Assembly (NCBI RefSeq): GCF_001011035.1
Contig: NZ_CP011492.1
Span: forward strand, 2,239,501 to 2,303,500
Direction: 5' to 3'
DNA: 64,000 bases
Origin: Streptomyces sp. CNQ-509
Lineage (GTDB): Bacteria; Actinomycetota; Actinomycetes; Streptomycetales; Streptomycetaceae
Position 1 is the first letter of the stretch. Every line of letters begins with the position of its first letter. Shown here piece by piece: positions 1-9,662 of the stretch. The notes below the pieces were generated by a model that was not told the origin of the DNA, ran no database searches, and saw only the letters and a list, made by a program, of their open reading frames with translations. The position numbers and the translations under genes were made by a program.

Positions 1-368
1 TCGGTGCCGCCTCCCTGAGCGTCGCGCTCACCCGCACGACCGCCGTCACCCCGCTGCGTCGCCTCGGCGCCGCCACACCCCGCCTCGGCGGCGGAGTGCT
101 CCTCCTCGTCGGCGCCTACGTGGCCTACTACGGCTGGTACGAGATCCGCGCCCAGCGCGACCCCGCCACCACCGACCCCGTGATCGAGGAGGCGGGCGCC
201 GTCCAGCGTGCCCTTTCCGACGCCGTGGACGCCGCCGGCCCGGCGGTCATCGCCGTGTTCTGCGCCGCGCTGCTCATGGCGGCCCTGATCATCCGCACCC
301 GGCGCCGCACACGCCGGCTCGCCCGGACGGGAACCGAGGCGGGGCCGGCTGCCAGCCGCTCGGCCTGA
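1..368 (+). CDS. Integral membrane protein, C-terminal part (CcdA-like, partial)
   Basis: The frame is open to the left edge, so only the last 121 or so residues are present. They contain one hydrophobic segment (GGGVLLLVGAYVAYYGWYEI), a polar loop with DPVIEEAG, a second hydrophobic helix (AVIAVFCAALLMAALII) and an Arg-rich cytoplasmic tail. The ending resembles actinomycete CcdA/DsbD-type cytochrome c biogenesis proteins, which carry reducing equivalents across the membrane. That match is from memory of the family, and the catalytic cysteines would lie outside the window. Any other polytopic membrane protein with a two-helix end is possible. It converges with rnz across 120 bp. Confidence 0.5.
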   Translation, partial: GAASLSVALTRTTAVTPLRRLGAATPRLGGGVLLLVGAYVAYYGWYEIRAQRDPATTDPVIEEAGAVQRALSDAVDAAGPAVIAVFCAALLMAALIIRTRRRTRRLARTGTEAGPAASRSA

Positions 369-491
369 CCTTCAGGCGGCGGACACCCTGCTCACCGCGG
401 GCGCGGAGGAGGACGGCCACAGCGTTCGCTCCGGGCCGGTGAGCAGGGGACGGGCGCACCACCGCGCCGCTGCGAGAAGCCACCGGCCGCC

Positions 492-1397
492 TCAACGCCG
501 CTGCGGCACCGGTACCCGCCCCAGGTCCGTCGCCACCGTCAGCGGCCCTTCGTACCCCGCCGCGCGCGCCTCCCGCGCGAAGTCCTCCGGGTCCGGATAG
601 CGCTGCGAGAAGTGCGTCAGCACCAGGTGCCGTACGCCCGCCGCGATCGCCACCCCCGCCGCCTGGGCCGCCGTCAGATGCCCGTACTCGATGGCCAGCT
701 CGGTCTCCGCGCCCAGGAACGTCGACTCGATGACCAGCAGGTCCGCCTCCTCCGCGAGCGCGTACACCCCCTCGCACAGCCCGGTGTCCATGATGAACGC
801 GAACCGCTGTCCCCGGCGCGGCGCCGAGACCTCCTCCAGCCGGACGCCGCGCAGCTCGCCCTCGCGCTGGAGGCGCGAGATGTCGGGACCCGCGATGCCC
901 GCGCGCGCGAGGAGGCCGGGGAGCATCCGGCGGCCGTCGGGCTCGACGAGGCGGTAGCCGTACGCGTCCACGGGGTGGTGCAGCCGGCGGGCCTGAAGGG
1001 TGTACGCGGGCGTGGTGGCGATCACGCCGTCGCCTTCGACGGGCCCCGCCTTGATCCGCGCGCTCTCCCGGTACACGCTCGCGTACCGCAGCCGTTCGAA
1101 GAAGTGCTCCCCGCTGGCCGGGAAGTGGACGGTCACGGGGTGCGGTACGTGGTCCAGGTTGATGCGCTGGATGACGCCGGGCAGGCCGAGGCAGTGGTCG
1201 CCGTGGAAGTGGGTGACGCAGATGCGGGTGAGCCCGTACGCGGCCACGCCGGCGCGCAGCATCTGGCGCTGGGTGCCCTCGCCGGGGTCGAAGAGGATCG
1301 CGTCGCCGTCCCAGCGCAGCACGTAGCCGTTGTGGTTGCGCTGGCGGGTGGGGACCTGGCTGGCGGTGCCGAGGACGACGAGTTCGCGGGCGGCCAC
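492..1397 (-). CDS. rnz: Ribonuclease Z (tRNA 3' endonuclease)
   Basis: A 301-residue metallo-beta-lactamase-fold nuclease that trims the 3' trailer of tRNA precursors in the cytoplasm. The zinc motif HFHGDH is near residue 61, with [12 protein letters not shown] before it, a later MDTG segment near residue 210, and an HFSQRY motif near the end, as expected for RNase Z. Length is normal for the family. The start is GTG at 1397. It lies 16 bp downstream of the HIT gene on the same strand, so the two are probably co-transcribed. The DNA shows nothing unusual. Confidence 0.95.
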   Translation of the reverse strand: MAARELVVLGTASQVPTRQRNHNGYVLRWDGDAILFDPGEGTQRQMLRAGVAAYGLTRICVTHFHGDHCLGLPGVIQRINLDHVPHPVTVHFPASGEHFFERLRYASVYRESARIKAGPVEGDGVIATTPAYTLQARRLHHPVDAYGYRLVEPDGRRMLPGLLARAGIAGPDISRLQREGELRGVRLEEVSAPRRGQRFAFIMDTGLCEGVYALAEEADLLVIESTFLGAETELAIEYGHLTAAQAAGVAIAAGVRHLVLTHFSQRYPDPEDFAREARAAGYEGPLTVATDLGRVPVPQRR

Positions 1398-1413
1398 GTG
1401 CGGGCGGCCCGCG

Positions 1414-1773
1414 CTACCCGGGCGGCCAGTTCAGACCGCGGCCGCCGAGCACGTGGGCGTGCGCGTGGAAGACGGTCTGGCCGGCGCCCGCGCCGGTGTT
1501 GAAGACGACGCGGTAGCCGGTGGCGTCGATCTTCTCCTCGACGGCCACCTCGGCCGTCTCGCGCAGCACGTCCGCGAGGAGCTGCGGCTCCGCGGCGGCG
1601 AGGGCGGCGGCGTCCGGGTAGTGGGCCTTGGGGATGACAAGGACGTGCGTGGGCGCCTGCGGGTTGATGTCGCGGAAGGCGATCGTCGTCGGGGTCTCGC
1701 GGACGACGGTCGCGGGCACCTCGCCCGCGGTGATCTTGCAGAACAGGCAGTCTGCCTGCGGCTCCCCGGCCAT
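1414..1773 (-). CDS. HIT family (histidine triad) nucleotide-binding protein
   Basis: A 119-residue HIT protein, probably an HinT-type purine nucleoside phosphoramidase. The N-terminal metal site [13 protein letters not shown] and the C-terminal triad [11 protein letters not shown] are both clear. ATG at 1773 was chosen over longer in-frame starts because AAGGAGG lies 9 bases upstream, and homologues begin at MAGEP-like sequence. The extra upstream sequence is Arg/Pro-rich and has no family similarity. It sits between tricorn protease and rnz in the same direction. Confidence 0.95.
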   Translation of the reverse strand: MAGEPQADCLFCKITAGEVPATVVRETPTTIAFRDINPQAPTHVLVIPKAHYPDAAALAAAEPQLLADVLRETAEVAVEEKIDATGYRVVFNTGAGAGQTVFHAHAHVLGGRGLNWPPG

Positions 1774-1849
1774 GTTCCCGGCCTCCTTCGTACGAGTCGG
1801 GCGGTACGGGCCGCATGGTACCCCGCGGCCCGTACCCGGTGCCCTGCCG

Positions 1850-4800
1850 CTACTCCCCCGCCGGGGACCCGGAGGACGACGGCTCGGAGGACGCCGCCTC
1901 CGGCGTGTCCCGTACCGCACCCGGCACCTCCGGCGGCACCGCCGCCGGGCTTCGCTCCAGTTCCTCCAGCGCCAGCCGCACCGCCGTCTCCAACTGCGGG
2001 TCGCGCCCCTGCGCCCAGTCCTCCGGCGTGAGCTGCACGTCCACGTCCGGTTCCACGCCGTGGTTCTCCACGCCCCAGCCCGGGCCTTCCAGCCAGATGG
2101 CGTACTTCGGCTGCGTCACCAGTGTGCCGTCGACCAGCCGGTAGCGGCTGTCGATGCCGACGACCCCGCCCCAGGTGCGGCGCCCGACGAGCGGCCCGAT
2201 GCCCAGCGCCCGGATCGCGGCGCTGACGATGTCGCCGTCCGAACCGGAGAACTCGTTGGCCACCGCGACCACGGGACCGCGCGGTGCGTCCATCGGATAG
2301 CTGACGGGCCGGAGCCCGCGGCCCGCGTCCCAGCCGACGACGCGCCGCGCCAGCTTCTCCACGACGAGCTGCGAGGTGTGCCCGCCGCGGTTGTCGCGGA
2401 CGTCGACCACCAGCCCCTCGCGGGCGACTTCGACGCGCAGGTCGCGGTGGAGCTGCGCCCAGCCGGGCCCCTGCATGTCGGGTACGTGGAGGTAGCCCAG
2501 GCGGCCGCCGGAGGCTTCGTGCACGTACGCGCGCCGGCCGGCGACCCATGCGTGGTAGCGCAGCGGTTCCTCGTCGGCGGTGGGGACGATCACCGCGTAG
2601 CGCACGTCGCCGCCGTCGGCGGGGAGCACGCTCAGCTCGACGGGCTTGCCCGCGGCGCCCACCAGCAGCGGCGCGGGCCCGGCCAGCGGGTCGACGGGCC
2701 GGCCGTCGACGGCGACGATCGCGTCGCCGGGGCGGACCGCGGCGCCGGGCGCGGCCAGCGGGGAGCGGGCGTGCGGGTCGGAGGTCTCGGACGGCAGGAT
2801 CCGCTCGACGCGCCACGTGCCGTCGTCCCCGCGGGTCATGTCGGCGCCGAGGAGGCCCTGCCGCCGCTCCGGTGCGCCCGCGGGCGCGCCGCCGCCCGGG
2901 GGGACGACGTACGCGTGGGACGTGCCCAGCTCGCCCTGCACCTCCCACAGCAGGTCGACCAGGTCGTCGTGGGTGGCGACGCGGTCCAGCAGCGGCCGGT
3001 AGCGCTCCAGCACGCCGTCCCAGTCGACGCCGCCGAGGTCGGCGCGCCAGAAGTGGTCCCGCATCAGCCGGCCGGCCTCGGCGTACATCTGCCGCCACTC
3101 GGCGGCCGGGTCGAGCGACTGCCGTACGCGGGTGAGGTCGACGGTGACGTTGTCCCCGTCGCCGTCGTCGACGTGGCTGGCCTTGCGGTCGGCGGGGACG
3201 ACCTTCAGCTTGCCGTCGGTGCGCAGCAGGATCCGGGTGCCGTCGCCGGTGACGGTGAAGCCCTCGGCGTCGTCGGCGAGTTCCTCGACGCGCTGCTTGC
3301 CGAGGTCGTAGCGCTCCAGCCGGCTGGTGGGCCCGTCGTCCTCGGGGCCCGCGGCGTCGGTGCCGAGGACGCCGCGCAGCGGGTGGACCAGCCACAGCAG
3401 GCCGCCCTCCGCGGCGCGCAGGGTCGAGTAGCGGGCGGCCTCGACGGGGAAGGGCAGGATGCGGTCGGCGAGGCCGTCGAGGTCGATGCGGGTGACCGGC
3501 GGGGTGTCGCCGGAAGGCGAGCCGGCGTCGTCGCCGTCGTCGGAGGTGCCGCGCTCGGGGGGCCGGCCGTGGCGCTGCGGGCCGAACGGCGAGGGCGTCT
3601 CGGCGGCGAGCGTGATCAGGTGGGGGCGGCAGGCGTACGGGAACGACAGGTCGAAGACGTGGCTGTCGTAGACCGGGTCGAAGGCCCGCTCGGAGAGGAA
3701 CGCCAGGTGCTTGCCGTCCGCGGTGAACGCCGGGGAGTAGTCGCGGAAGCGCAGCGGCGTGGCCTCGGCGACGGCGAGCCCGTCGGTGGTCGCGAGGCGC
3801 AACTGCCGCAGCTCGCCGGGGCCGGGGTGGGACCAGGCCAGCCAGGCGGAGTCGGGCGAGAACACCAGCCCGCCGGCGTCGCCGTACGCGCTGGTGTCGA
3901 CCTCGCGCACGTCGCCGGAGGCGCGCTCGACGAGGAGCACCCGGCCGTCGTGCGAGGCGACGGCGACGCGGCTGCCGTCCGGCGCGACGGCCAGCCCGGT
4001 GACCCGGCCGAGGCGCCCGGCGGCGACGCGGCGGGGCGTGGCGCCGGTGTCGCGGCCGGCGGCGGGGATGAACTCCAGCGCGTCCTCGCCCTCGGCGTCG
4101 GTGACGAACACGACGTGCTCGGCGCCCTCGGCGCGGAAGACCCGCGGCATCCGGGCCCGTACGCCGGGCTCCGCGGCCAGCGCGCGGGCGGGGCCCTCGC
4201 GGTGGGTCACCCAGTGCAGGGTGCCGCGGATCTCGACGGCGCTGCCGCGGCCGGTGTGGTCGGGGCGGGCGGCGCCGAGGTTGTGGCGGGCGCGGAGCGG
4301 GCGGGGGCGCAGGTCGGTGCGCTGGCCGCCGAGGCGGATGTCGAGGCGGCGGGGCTCGGTGCCCTCGTCGAGTCCTTCGAGGAGCCAGAGTTCGCCGGCG
4401 CTGGCGTAGACGACGCGGGTACCGTCGGTGGCGGCGTGGCGGGCGTAGAAGCCGCCGAGGGGGGTGTGGCGGCGCAGCGCGGCGTACGCGTCGGGGGCGT
4501 CGGTGTCGGCGGAGTACAGCGCGCCGGTGCCCTCGTGGTCGGAGAGGAACGCGAGCCGCCCGCCGGCCCACAGCGGGTACTCGGCGTTGCCGAGGACGGC
4601 GTCCAGCTCGGCGGGGCGGGTGAACTCCGCGTCGGCGGCGGTGCGCAGCCAGAGCCGGCCCGCGGTGCCGCCGCGGTAGCGCTTCCAGTACGCCGCCTCC
4701 CGGCCCATGCCCGCGGTGAGCAGCGCGACGCGGCCCTCGGGCCCGTACGCGACGTTGCCGACGGGTCCGAACGGCAGCGTGTGCGCGGGGCCGCCGCCGG

Positions 4801-5173
4801 GCGGCACGGCGCGGGCCCAGGTGCGGCGCAGCGAGTACTGGCCGTGGGTGGTGAGCGCCAGCACGTCGCCGTCGGGCGTCCAGCCGCGTACGGAGGTCTT
4901 GCCGCTGCCCCAGTACGTCAGGCGGACGGGGGCGCCGCCGTCGACGGGCGCGGTGAGGACCTCGGGGGCGCCGTCGCGGGTGGAGGTCCAGGCGACGCGG
5001 GTGCCGTCGGGGGCTATGCGCGGATGGTCCACCGGCATGTTGTCGGCGCTCACCCGCCAGGCCCGGCCGCCGTCGACGGGCGCGGCCCAGACGTCGTCCT
5101 CCGCCGTGAAGGTGATCAAGTCGCCGTGCAGGTGCGGGAATCGCAGGTAAGCAGGCTGAGTCACGTCGATCAT
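1850..5173 (-). CDS. Tricorn protease homologue (S41 peptidase)
   Basis: A 1107-residue giant protease matching the tricorn family. An N-terminal region of about 650 residues carries beta-propeller-like repeats (for example GDLITFTAEDDVWAAPVDGG and PDGTRVAWTS). A tricorn-type helical and PDZ region follows (PGDAIVAVDGRPVDPLAG), then a C-terminal S41 catalytic domain. The catalytic-site motifs are visible: GTSHAY near residue 750, NEFSGSDGD near 975 and WGVENHGVEPD near 1034. They fit the Ser/His/Ser/Glu arrangement known for the archaeal enzyme. It degrades oligopeptides downstream of proteasome-type proteases. No signal peptide is seen, so it should be cytoplasmic. Confidence 0.95.
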   Translation of the reverse strand: MIDVTQPAYLRFPHLHGDLITFTAEDDVWAAPVDGGRAWRVSADNMPVDHPRIAPDGTRVAWTSTRDGAPEVLTAPVDGGAPVRLTYWGSGKTSVRGWTPDGDVLALTTHGQYSLRRTWARAVPPGGGPAHTLPFGPVGNVAYGPEGRVALLTAGMGREAAYWKRYRGGTAGRLWLRTAADAEFTRPAELDAVLGNAEYPLWAGGRLAFLSDHEGTGALYSADTDAPDAYAALRRHTPLGGFYARHAATDGTRVVYASAGELWLLEGLDEGTEPRRLDIRLGGQRTDLRPRPLRARHNLGAARPDHTGRGSAVEIRGTLHWVTHREGPARALAAEPGVRARMPRVFRAEGAEHVVFVTDAEGEDALEFIPAAGRDTGATPRRVAAGRLGRVTGLAVAPDGSRVAVASHDGRVLLVERASGDVREVDTSAYGDAGGLVFSPDSAWLAWSHPGPGELRQLRLATTDGLAVAEATPLRFRDYSPAFTADGKHLAFLSERAFDPVYDSHVFDLSFPYACRPHLITLAAETPSPFGPQRHGRPPERGTSDDGDDAGSPSGDTPPVTRIDLDGLADRILPFPVEAARYSTLRAAEGGLLWLVHPLRGVLGTDAAGPEDDGPTSRLERYDLGKQRVEELADDAEGFTVTGDGTRILLRTDGKLKVVPADRKASHVDDGDGDNVTVDLTRVRQSLDPAAEWRQMYAEAGRLMRDHFWRADLGGVDWDGVLERYRPLLDRVATHDDLVDLLWEVQGELGTSHAYVVPPGGGAPAGAPERRQGLLGADMTRGDDGTWRVERILPSETSDPHARSPLAAPGAAVRPGDAIVAVDGRPVDPLAGPAPLLVGAAGKPVELSVLPADGGDVRYAVIVPTADEEPLRYHAWVAGRRAYVHEASGGRLGYLHVPDMQGPGWAQLHRDLRVEVAREGLVVDVRDNRGGHTSQLVVEKLARRVVGWDAGRGLRPVSYPMDAPRGPVVAVANEFSGSDGDIVSAAIRALGIGPLVGRRTWGGVVGIDSRYRLVDGTLVTQPKYAIWLEGPGWGVENHGVEPDVDVQLTPEDWAQGRDPQLETAVRLALEELERSPAAVPPEVPGAVRDTPEAASSEPSSSGSPAGE

Positions 5174-5354
5174 CCCATCATGCGGAAGCGGTACTCACCA
5201 CCGCTTTGCGGTGCGGTGTGACCTTCGTCCTGTACCCGCCCCGTCCGGGGACGGAACGAATCGGGACGTAATTGTGAACACCTTGGGAAAACCCCCTGTT
5301 TCCCGCGCGCGGAGGGTCAGGATCCAGGCGTACCCCACGCCTCGCTCCGCTCGC

Positions 5355-6104
5355 TCAGGACCACCGCCCGGTCGCGGCGAGCACCACCGCGCCCGCCGCC
5401 GTCCCCGCCGTGGAGGTGCGCAGCACGCTCGGGCCCAGCCGGTACGCCCCCGCGCCCGTGCCCTCGAACGCGGCCAGCTCCTCCGGCGCGACCCCGCCCT
5501 CCGGGCCGACCACCAGCACGATCTCGCCCTCCTCCGGCAGCGCGGCGGCGGCCAGCGGCGCGGCGCCCTCCTCGTGCAGCACGGCCGCGAACGCCGCGTC
5601 CGCGAGCAGCGGCAGCAGTTCCTTCGTCGCGTGCAGTCCGGCGACCTCCGGGAAGCGCAGGCGGCGGGCCTGCTTGCCCGCCTCGCGGGCGGTGGCGCGC
5701 CACTTGGCCAGGGACTTCTTCCCGCGCTCCGCGCGCCACCGGGTCACGCAGCGGGCCGCCGCCCACGGCACCACCGCGTCCACGCCGGTCTCGGTCATGG
5801 TCTCGACGGCCAGCTCGCCGCGGTCGCCCTTCGGCAGCGCCTGCACGACGGTCAGCCGCGGGCGCGGCGCCGGCTCCTCGCGCACCTCGGCGCAGGTCAC
5901 CAGCAGCCGGTCGCGGCCCTCCGCGCCGGCCACGATGCCGTACGCGCCGCGCCCCGCGCCGTCGGTGAGCACGACGTCCTCGCCGGCCCGCAGCCGCCGT
6001 ACGGACACCGCGTGCCGCCCCTCGGGGCCGGTCAGCGCCAGTACCGCGCCGGGGCGGGCGGCGTCCAGCACGGCGGGCTCGGCGACGAACACCGGGGCGG
6101 TCAC
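5355..6104 (-). CDS. rsmE: 16S rRNA (uracil-1498-N3)-methyltransferase RsmE
   Basis: A 249-residue SPOUT methyltransferase. It has an N-terminal PUA-like region (ALTGPEGRHAVSVRRLRAGEDVVLTDGAG) and the C-terminal knot segment VLVVGPEGGVAPEELAAFE...RLGPSVLRTSTAG, which binds S-adenosylmethionine. It methylates U1498 of 16S rRNA in the assembled small subunit. Start is GTG at 6104, overlapping the TGA of the upstream nitronate monooxygenase gene as GTGA, which indicates translational coupling. A longer frame continues upstream but only overlaps the neighbour out of frame. Confidence 0.93.
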   Translation of the reverse strand: MTAPVFVAEPAVLDAARPGAVLALTGPEGRHAVSVRRLRAGEDVVLTDGAGRGAYGIVAGAEGRDRLLVTCAEVREEPAPRPRLTVVQALPKGDRGELAVETMTETGVDAVVPWAAARCVTRWRAERGKKSLAKWRATAREAGKQARRLRFPEVAGLHATKELLPLLADAAFAAVLHEEGAAPLAAAALPEEGEIVLVVGPEGGVAPEELAAFEGTGAGAYRLGPSVLRTSTAGTAAGAVVLAATGRWS

Positions 6105-7195
6105 AGCAGGCCGCCCGAGGCGTCGCCGGCCGGCTTCGTCGTGCCGCTGAGCGCGTCGGCCAGCTCCCGGGCCAGCACCTCGACCAGCTCCGCGGCGGGC
6201 AGTTCCCGCGCCAGCCGGTAGCCCTGGCCCGCCCAGAGCGCCATGCCCTGCGGGTCGCCGACGCGGGCGGCGGCGGCGCGCAGCGGGGAGGTCAGGTGGT
6301 GGACCTGGGGGTAGGCGGCGGGGGCGTACGGGCCGTGCTCGCGCACGAACCGGTTGACCAGCCCGCGCGCGGGGCGGCCGGAGAAGGCGCGGGTCAGCTC
6401 CGTACGGGTGAACACCCCGCCGGTGACGGCCCGCTTGTGCAGCGCGTTGGCACCGGACTCGGGGCAGACCAGGAACGCGGTGCCGAGCTGCGCGGCGGCG
6501 GCGCCCGCGGAGAGCACCGCGGCGATCTGCCCGCCGCGCATCAGCCCGCCGGCGGCGATCACGGGCACGTCGACGGCCTCCAGCACCTCGGCGAGGAGCG
6601 TGAGCAGCCCGCGGCCCACGTCGTCGTCCCGCGGGTCGTTGCGGAAGCCGCCCTGGTGGCCGCCGGCCTCGACGCCCTGCACGCACACGGCGCCGGCCCC
6701 GGCGGCCTGCGCGCGGCGCGCCTCGACGACGTTGGTGACGGTGACGACGGTGTACGTCCCGGCGCGGGCGAAGGCGTCGAGCACGGCCGCCTCGGGGCAG
6801 CCGAAGGTGAACGACACCAGCGCCACCGGCTCGTCCAGGAGTATCGCCACCTTGGCGTCGAAGGCGTCGTCCGTGCCGGCCTCGGCGTCCCCCAGCGCCG
6901 TGTCGTACCACTCGACCTCGCCGGCCAACTGCTCGGCGTACGCCTCGATCTGGGCCGGGTCGGGCGGCGAGGGGGGCTGGGGCATGAACAGGTTGACGCC
7001 GAAGGGCCGGTCGGTGACGGCCCGGAGCTGGCGGATCTCCTCGTACATCGCCTCGGGTGTCTTGTAGCCGGCGGCGAGGAACGCCAGGCCGCCGCCCTCC
7101 AGCACCCCGGCGGCGAGTTGCGGGCAGGATGCGCCACCGGCCATGGGCGCCTGCACGATCGGGAAGGTGAAGAGATCGTTCAGCTCGGTGGGCAT
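6101..7195 (-). CDS. Nitronate monooxygenase family protein (2-nitropropane dioxygenase-like)
   Basis: A 364-residue FMN-dependent TIM-barrel enzyme. The N-terminus FTFPIVQAPMAGGASCPQLA and the phosphate-binding loop VIAAGGLMRGGQIAAVLSAGAAAAQLGTAFL (about residues 200-230) are typical of nitronate monooxygenases, which detoxify alkyl nitronates. The active-site region VEAGGHQGGF is intact. ATG at 7195 follows a weak AGGA. It is the first gene of a two-gene unit with rsmE, overlapping it by 4 bases. The exact substrate cannot be told from sequence; related enoyl reductases share the fold. Confidence 0.9.
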   Translation of the reverse strand: MPTELNDLFTFPIVQAPMAGGASCPQLAAGVLEGGGLAFLAAGYKTPEAMYEEIRQLRAVTDRPFGVNLFMPQPPSPPDPAQIEAYAEQLAGEVEWYDTALGDAEAGTDDAFDAKVAILLDEPVALVSFTFGCPEAAVLDAFARAGTYTVVTVTNVVEARRAQAAGAGAVCVQGVEAGGHQGGFRNDPRDDDVGRGLLTLLAEVLEAVDVPVIAAGGLMRGGQIAAVLSAGAAAAQLGTAFLVCPESGANALHKRAVTGGVFTRTELTRAFSGRPARGLVNRFVREHGPYAPAAYPQVHHLTSPLRAAAARVGDPQGMALWAGQGYRLARELPAAELVEVLARELADALSGTTKPAGDASGGLL

Positions 7196-7350
7196 GGCTC
7201 AATCCTGTCATGCAGGTCGGACGCCGGCGGCCCGCGCCGGATCGTGGTATCCGCGCGTCTTCACGCACTTGGGGACGGCTGACGTCCCACCCGCAACACC
7301 CGTCGCACGGGCCGCACGGAGGCGGCCCGGCGAGGCCCCCTGCCGGGGGC

Positions 7351-7462
7351 TAGGTCCTGTCTGGCACCTAACGCCGTCCGCCCTCTGCGCGGGCTCCCCC
7401 ACAGCGCGCTGCGCGCACGTGGGCGGTACCCCAGACGCAGGCGGGATTCCAGACAGGGCCTA
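7351..7462. repeat. Palindrome-ended intergenic repeat abutting dnaJ stop
   Basis: A 112-bp element with 14-bp terminal inverted repeats, TAGGTCCTGTCTGG at 7351-7364 and CCAGACAGGGCCTA at 7449-7462, pairing at 13 of 14 positions. Inside it, 7394-7432 begins CTCCCCC and ends GGGCGGTACCCC, a core that recurs at 32508-32548 and 43434-43470. The right-hand end supplies the CTA that is the TAG stop of dnaJ on the minus strand. It has no coding capacity of its own and looks like a small non-autonomous mobile or palindromic repeat. As RNA, the ends would form a long stem. Confidence 0.75.
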
Positions 7463-8593
7463 GCGGCCGCTCCAGGCGTCCTTCAGCCGCGAGAACAGCC
7501 CCTGCTGGCCCGGTTTGAACTGGCCCTGCGGACGCTCCTCGCCGCGCAACTGGGCGAGTTGGCGAAGGAGCCGCTCCTGCTCCGGGTCCAGCTTCTGCGG
7601 CGTCTCGACCTCCACGTGCACGACCAGGTCGCCCCGGCCGCCGCCGCGCAGATGCGTCACACCGCGCTGGTGCAGCGGAATCGACTGCCCCGACTGCGTA
7701 CCGGGACGGATGTCGACCTCCTCAAGACCGTCGAGCGTCTCCAGATTGACCTTCGTGCCCAGGGAGGCCGCCGTCATCGGGATCGTCACCGTGCAGTGCA
7801 GGTCGTCGCCGCGGCGCTGGAAGATCGGGTGCGGCAGCTCGCGGATCTCCACGTACAGGTCGCCCGCGGGGCCGCCGCCGGGGCCGACCTCGCCCTCGCC
7901 CGCATGCTGGATGCGGGTGCCGGTGTCGACGCCCGCGGGGATCTTCACCGTGAGCGTACGCCGCGAGCGCACCCGGCCGTCGCCCGCGCACTCGGGGCAC
8001 GGCGTGGGCACGACCGTGCCGAAGCCCTGGCACTGGGGGCAGGGCCTGGAGGTCATGACCTGGCCGAGGAAGGACCGGGTGACCTGCGAGACCTCGCCGC
8101 GGCCACGGCACATGTCGCACGTCTGCGCCGACGTGCCGGGCGCCGCGCCCTCGCCGTTGCAGGTGCCGCAGACCACCGCGGTGTCGACCTGGATCTCCTT
8201 GGTGGCGCCGAACGCCGCCTCCTCCAGCTCGATTTCGAGCCGGATCATGGCGTCCTGGCCGCGGCGGGTGCGCGAGCGCGGCCCGCGCTGCCCCGCCTGG
8301 CCGAAGAAGGCGTCCATGATGTCGGAGAGGTTGCCGAAGCCGCCGGCGCCGAAGCCGCCGGCCGCGGCGCCGTTCTGCGACAGGGGGTCGCCGCCGAGAT
8401 CGTAGATCTGCTTCTTCTGCGGGTCCGACAGCACCTCGTAGGCGGCGTTGATCTCCTTGAACCGCTCCTGGGTCTTCGGATCCGGGTTCACGTCCGGATG
8501 CAGCTCGCGGGCGAGTCTGCGGAACGCCTTCTTGATCTCCTCCTGCGACGCGTCACGTCCGACGCCGAGGACCGCGTAGTAGTCCGTGGCCAC
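7460..8593 (-). CDS. dnaJ: Molecular chaperone DnaJ (DnaJ2)
   Basis: A 377-residue type I J protein. The J domain (residues 1-70) contains HPDVN. A Gly/Phe-rich linker (about 78-100) follows, then four zinc-finger repeats CGTCNGEG, CDMCRGRG, CPQCQGFG and CPECAGDG (about 140-210) and the C-terminal substrate-binding domain. It stimulates DnaK ATPase and delivers unfolded clients. Start is GTG at 8593, immediately after the hrcA stop (TAAGTG) with GGAG upstream, so it is translated as the second gene of the hrcA operon under CIRCE control. Its stop codon is formed by a repeat element. Confidence 0.97.
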   Translation of the reverse strand: MATDYYAVLGVGRDASQEEIKKAFRRLARELHPDVNPDPKTQERFKEINAAYEVLSDPQKKQIYDLGGDPLSQNGAAAGGFGAGGFGNLSDIMDAFFGQAGQRGPRSRTRRGQDAMIRLEIELEEAAFGATKEIQVDTAVVCGTCNGEGAAPGTSAQTCDMCRGRGEVSQVTRSFLGQVMTSRPCPQCQGFGTVVPTPCPECAGDGRVRSRRTLTVKIPAGVDTGTRIQHAGEGEVGPGGGPAGDLYVEIRELPHPIFQRRGDDLHCTVTIPMTAASLGTKVNLETLDGLEEVDIRPGTQSGQSIPLHQRGVTHLRGGGRGDLVVHVEVETPQKLDPEQERLLRQLAQLRGEERPQGQFKPGQQGLFSRLKDAWSGR

Positions 8594-9619
8594 TTATGAC
8601 TCCGCCAGGATCTGTCCGACGTACCGTGCCACTGCGCGTACCGCTCCCATCGTTCCGGGGTAGTCCATGCGGGTAGGTCCGACCACGCCGAGCTTGGCGA
8701 CGGCTTCACCGGTGTCGCCGCCAGAACCGTATCCGACGGAGACGACCGAGGTGGAGGTGAGCCCCTCGTGGTCGTTTTCATGGCCGATACGCACCATCAC
8801 GCCCGGTTCCTTCGCCTCACCGAGCAGCCGCAGGAGCACCACCTGCTCCTCCAGCGCCTCCAGCACCGGCCGGATGGTGAGCGGGAAGTCGTGGTCGAAC
8901 CGGGTGAGGTTGGCGGTGCCGCCGATCATCAGCCGCTCCTCCGTCTCCTCCACCAGCGTCTCCAGCAGCACCGACAGCACGGTCTGCACCGTGCCCCGGT
9001 CGTCCGCGGGGAAGGGGTCGGCCAGGTCTGCCACCAGCCGCGGCACGTCAGAGAACCGGCGGCCGACGACGCGGCTGTTGAGCCGGGCGCGCAGGTCGGC
9101 GAGGGAGTCCTCGCTGAACGGCGCCGGGCAGTCGATCAAGCGCTGCTCGACCCGGCCGGTGTCGGTGATGAGCACGAGCATCACGCGCGCCGGGGCGAGT
9201 TGGAGCAGCTCGACGTGGCGCACGGTCGAACGGGTCAGCGACGGGTACTGCACCACCGCCACCTGCCGCGTCAACTGCGCCAGCAGCCGCACCGTGCGCC
9301 CCACGACGTCGTCGAGGTCGACGGCGCCGGACAGGAAGTTCTGGATCGCCCGCCGCTCGGCCGCGCTCAGCGGCTTGACGTCGGCGAGCTTGTCGACGAA
9401 CAGCCGGTAGCCCTTGTCGGTGGGGATGCGGCCGGCGCTGGTGTGCGGCTGGGCGATGTACCCTTCGTCCTCCAGGGCGGCCATGTCGTTACGCACCGTC
9501 GCCGGGGAGACACCCAGGTGATGCCGCTCGGTGAGCGCCTTGGAGCCGACCGGCTCCTCCGTACCCACGTAGTCCTGGACGATGGCGCGCAGCACTTCGA
9601 GCCGGCGCTCGCTGAGCAT
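8594..9619 (-). CDS. hrcA: Heat-inducible transcription repressor HrcA
   Basis: A 341-residue repressor that binds CIRCE and shuts off heat-shock genes when GroEL/ES is free. The N-terminal winged helix includes [35 protein letters not shown], and the C-terminal GAF-like dimerisation domain ends in [28 protein letters not shown] at 9619 was preferred over GTG at 9628, because GGAGGTG lies 6-7 bases before the ATG but would abut the GTG. It heads the operon with dnaJ and is autoregulated through the perfect CIRCE 44 bp upstream of its start. Confidence 0.96.
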   Translation of the reverse strand: MLSERRLEVLRAIVQDYVGTEEPVGSKALTERHHLGVSPATVRNDMAALEDEGYIAQPHTSAGRIPTDKGYRLFVDKLADVKPLSAAERRAIQNFLSGAVDLDDVVGRTVRLLAQLTRQVAVVQYPSLTRSTVRHVELLQLAPARVMLVLITDTGRVEQRLIDCPAPFSEDSLADLRARLNSRVVGRRFSDVPRLVADLADPFPADDRGTVQTVLSVLLETLVEETEERLMIGGTANLTRFDHDFPLTIRPVLEALEEQVVLLRLLGEAKEPGVMVRIGHENDHEGLTSTSVVSVGYGSGGDTGEAVAKLGVVGPTRMDYPGTMGAVRAVARYVGQILAES

Positions 9620-9662
9620 GCTGCCCACCTCCGCACTCGGGGTCCGTCCGGTCGTTCCGCCG

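Noticed and set aside
1431..4571. Long minus-strand frame of 1046 codons
   Set aside because: Overlaps tricorn and HIT in another frame; Arg/Pro-rich and without domains.
1628..5221. Long + strand open frame of 1197 codons
   Set aside because: It lies opposite the tricorn protease gene and shows GC-rich low-complexity translation with no family similarity; a shadow of high third-position GC.
5321..5354. Possible fourth GGTACC-type repeat (GTACCCCACGCCTCGCTCCGC)
   Set aside because: It shares only GTACCCCACG with the family and lacks the CTCCCCC end, so I do not count it.
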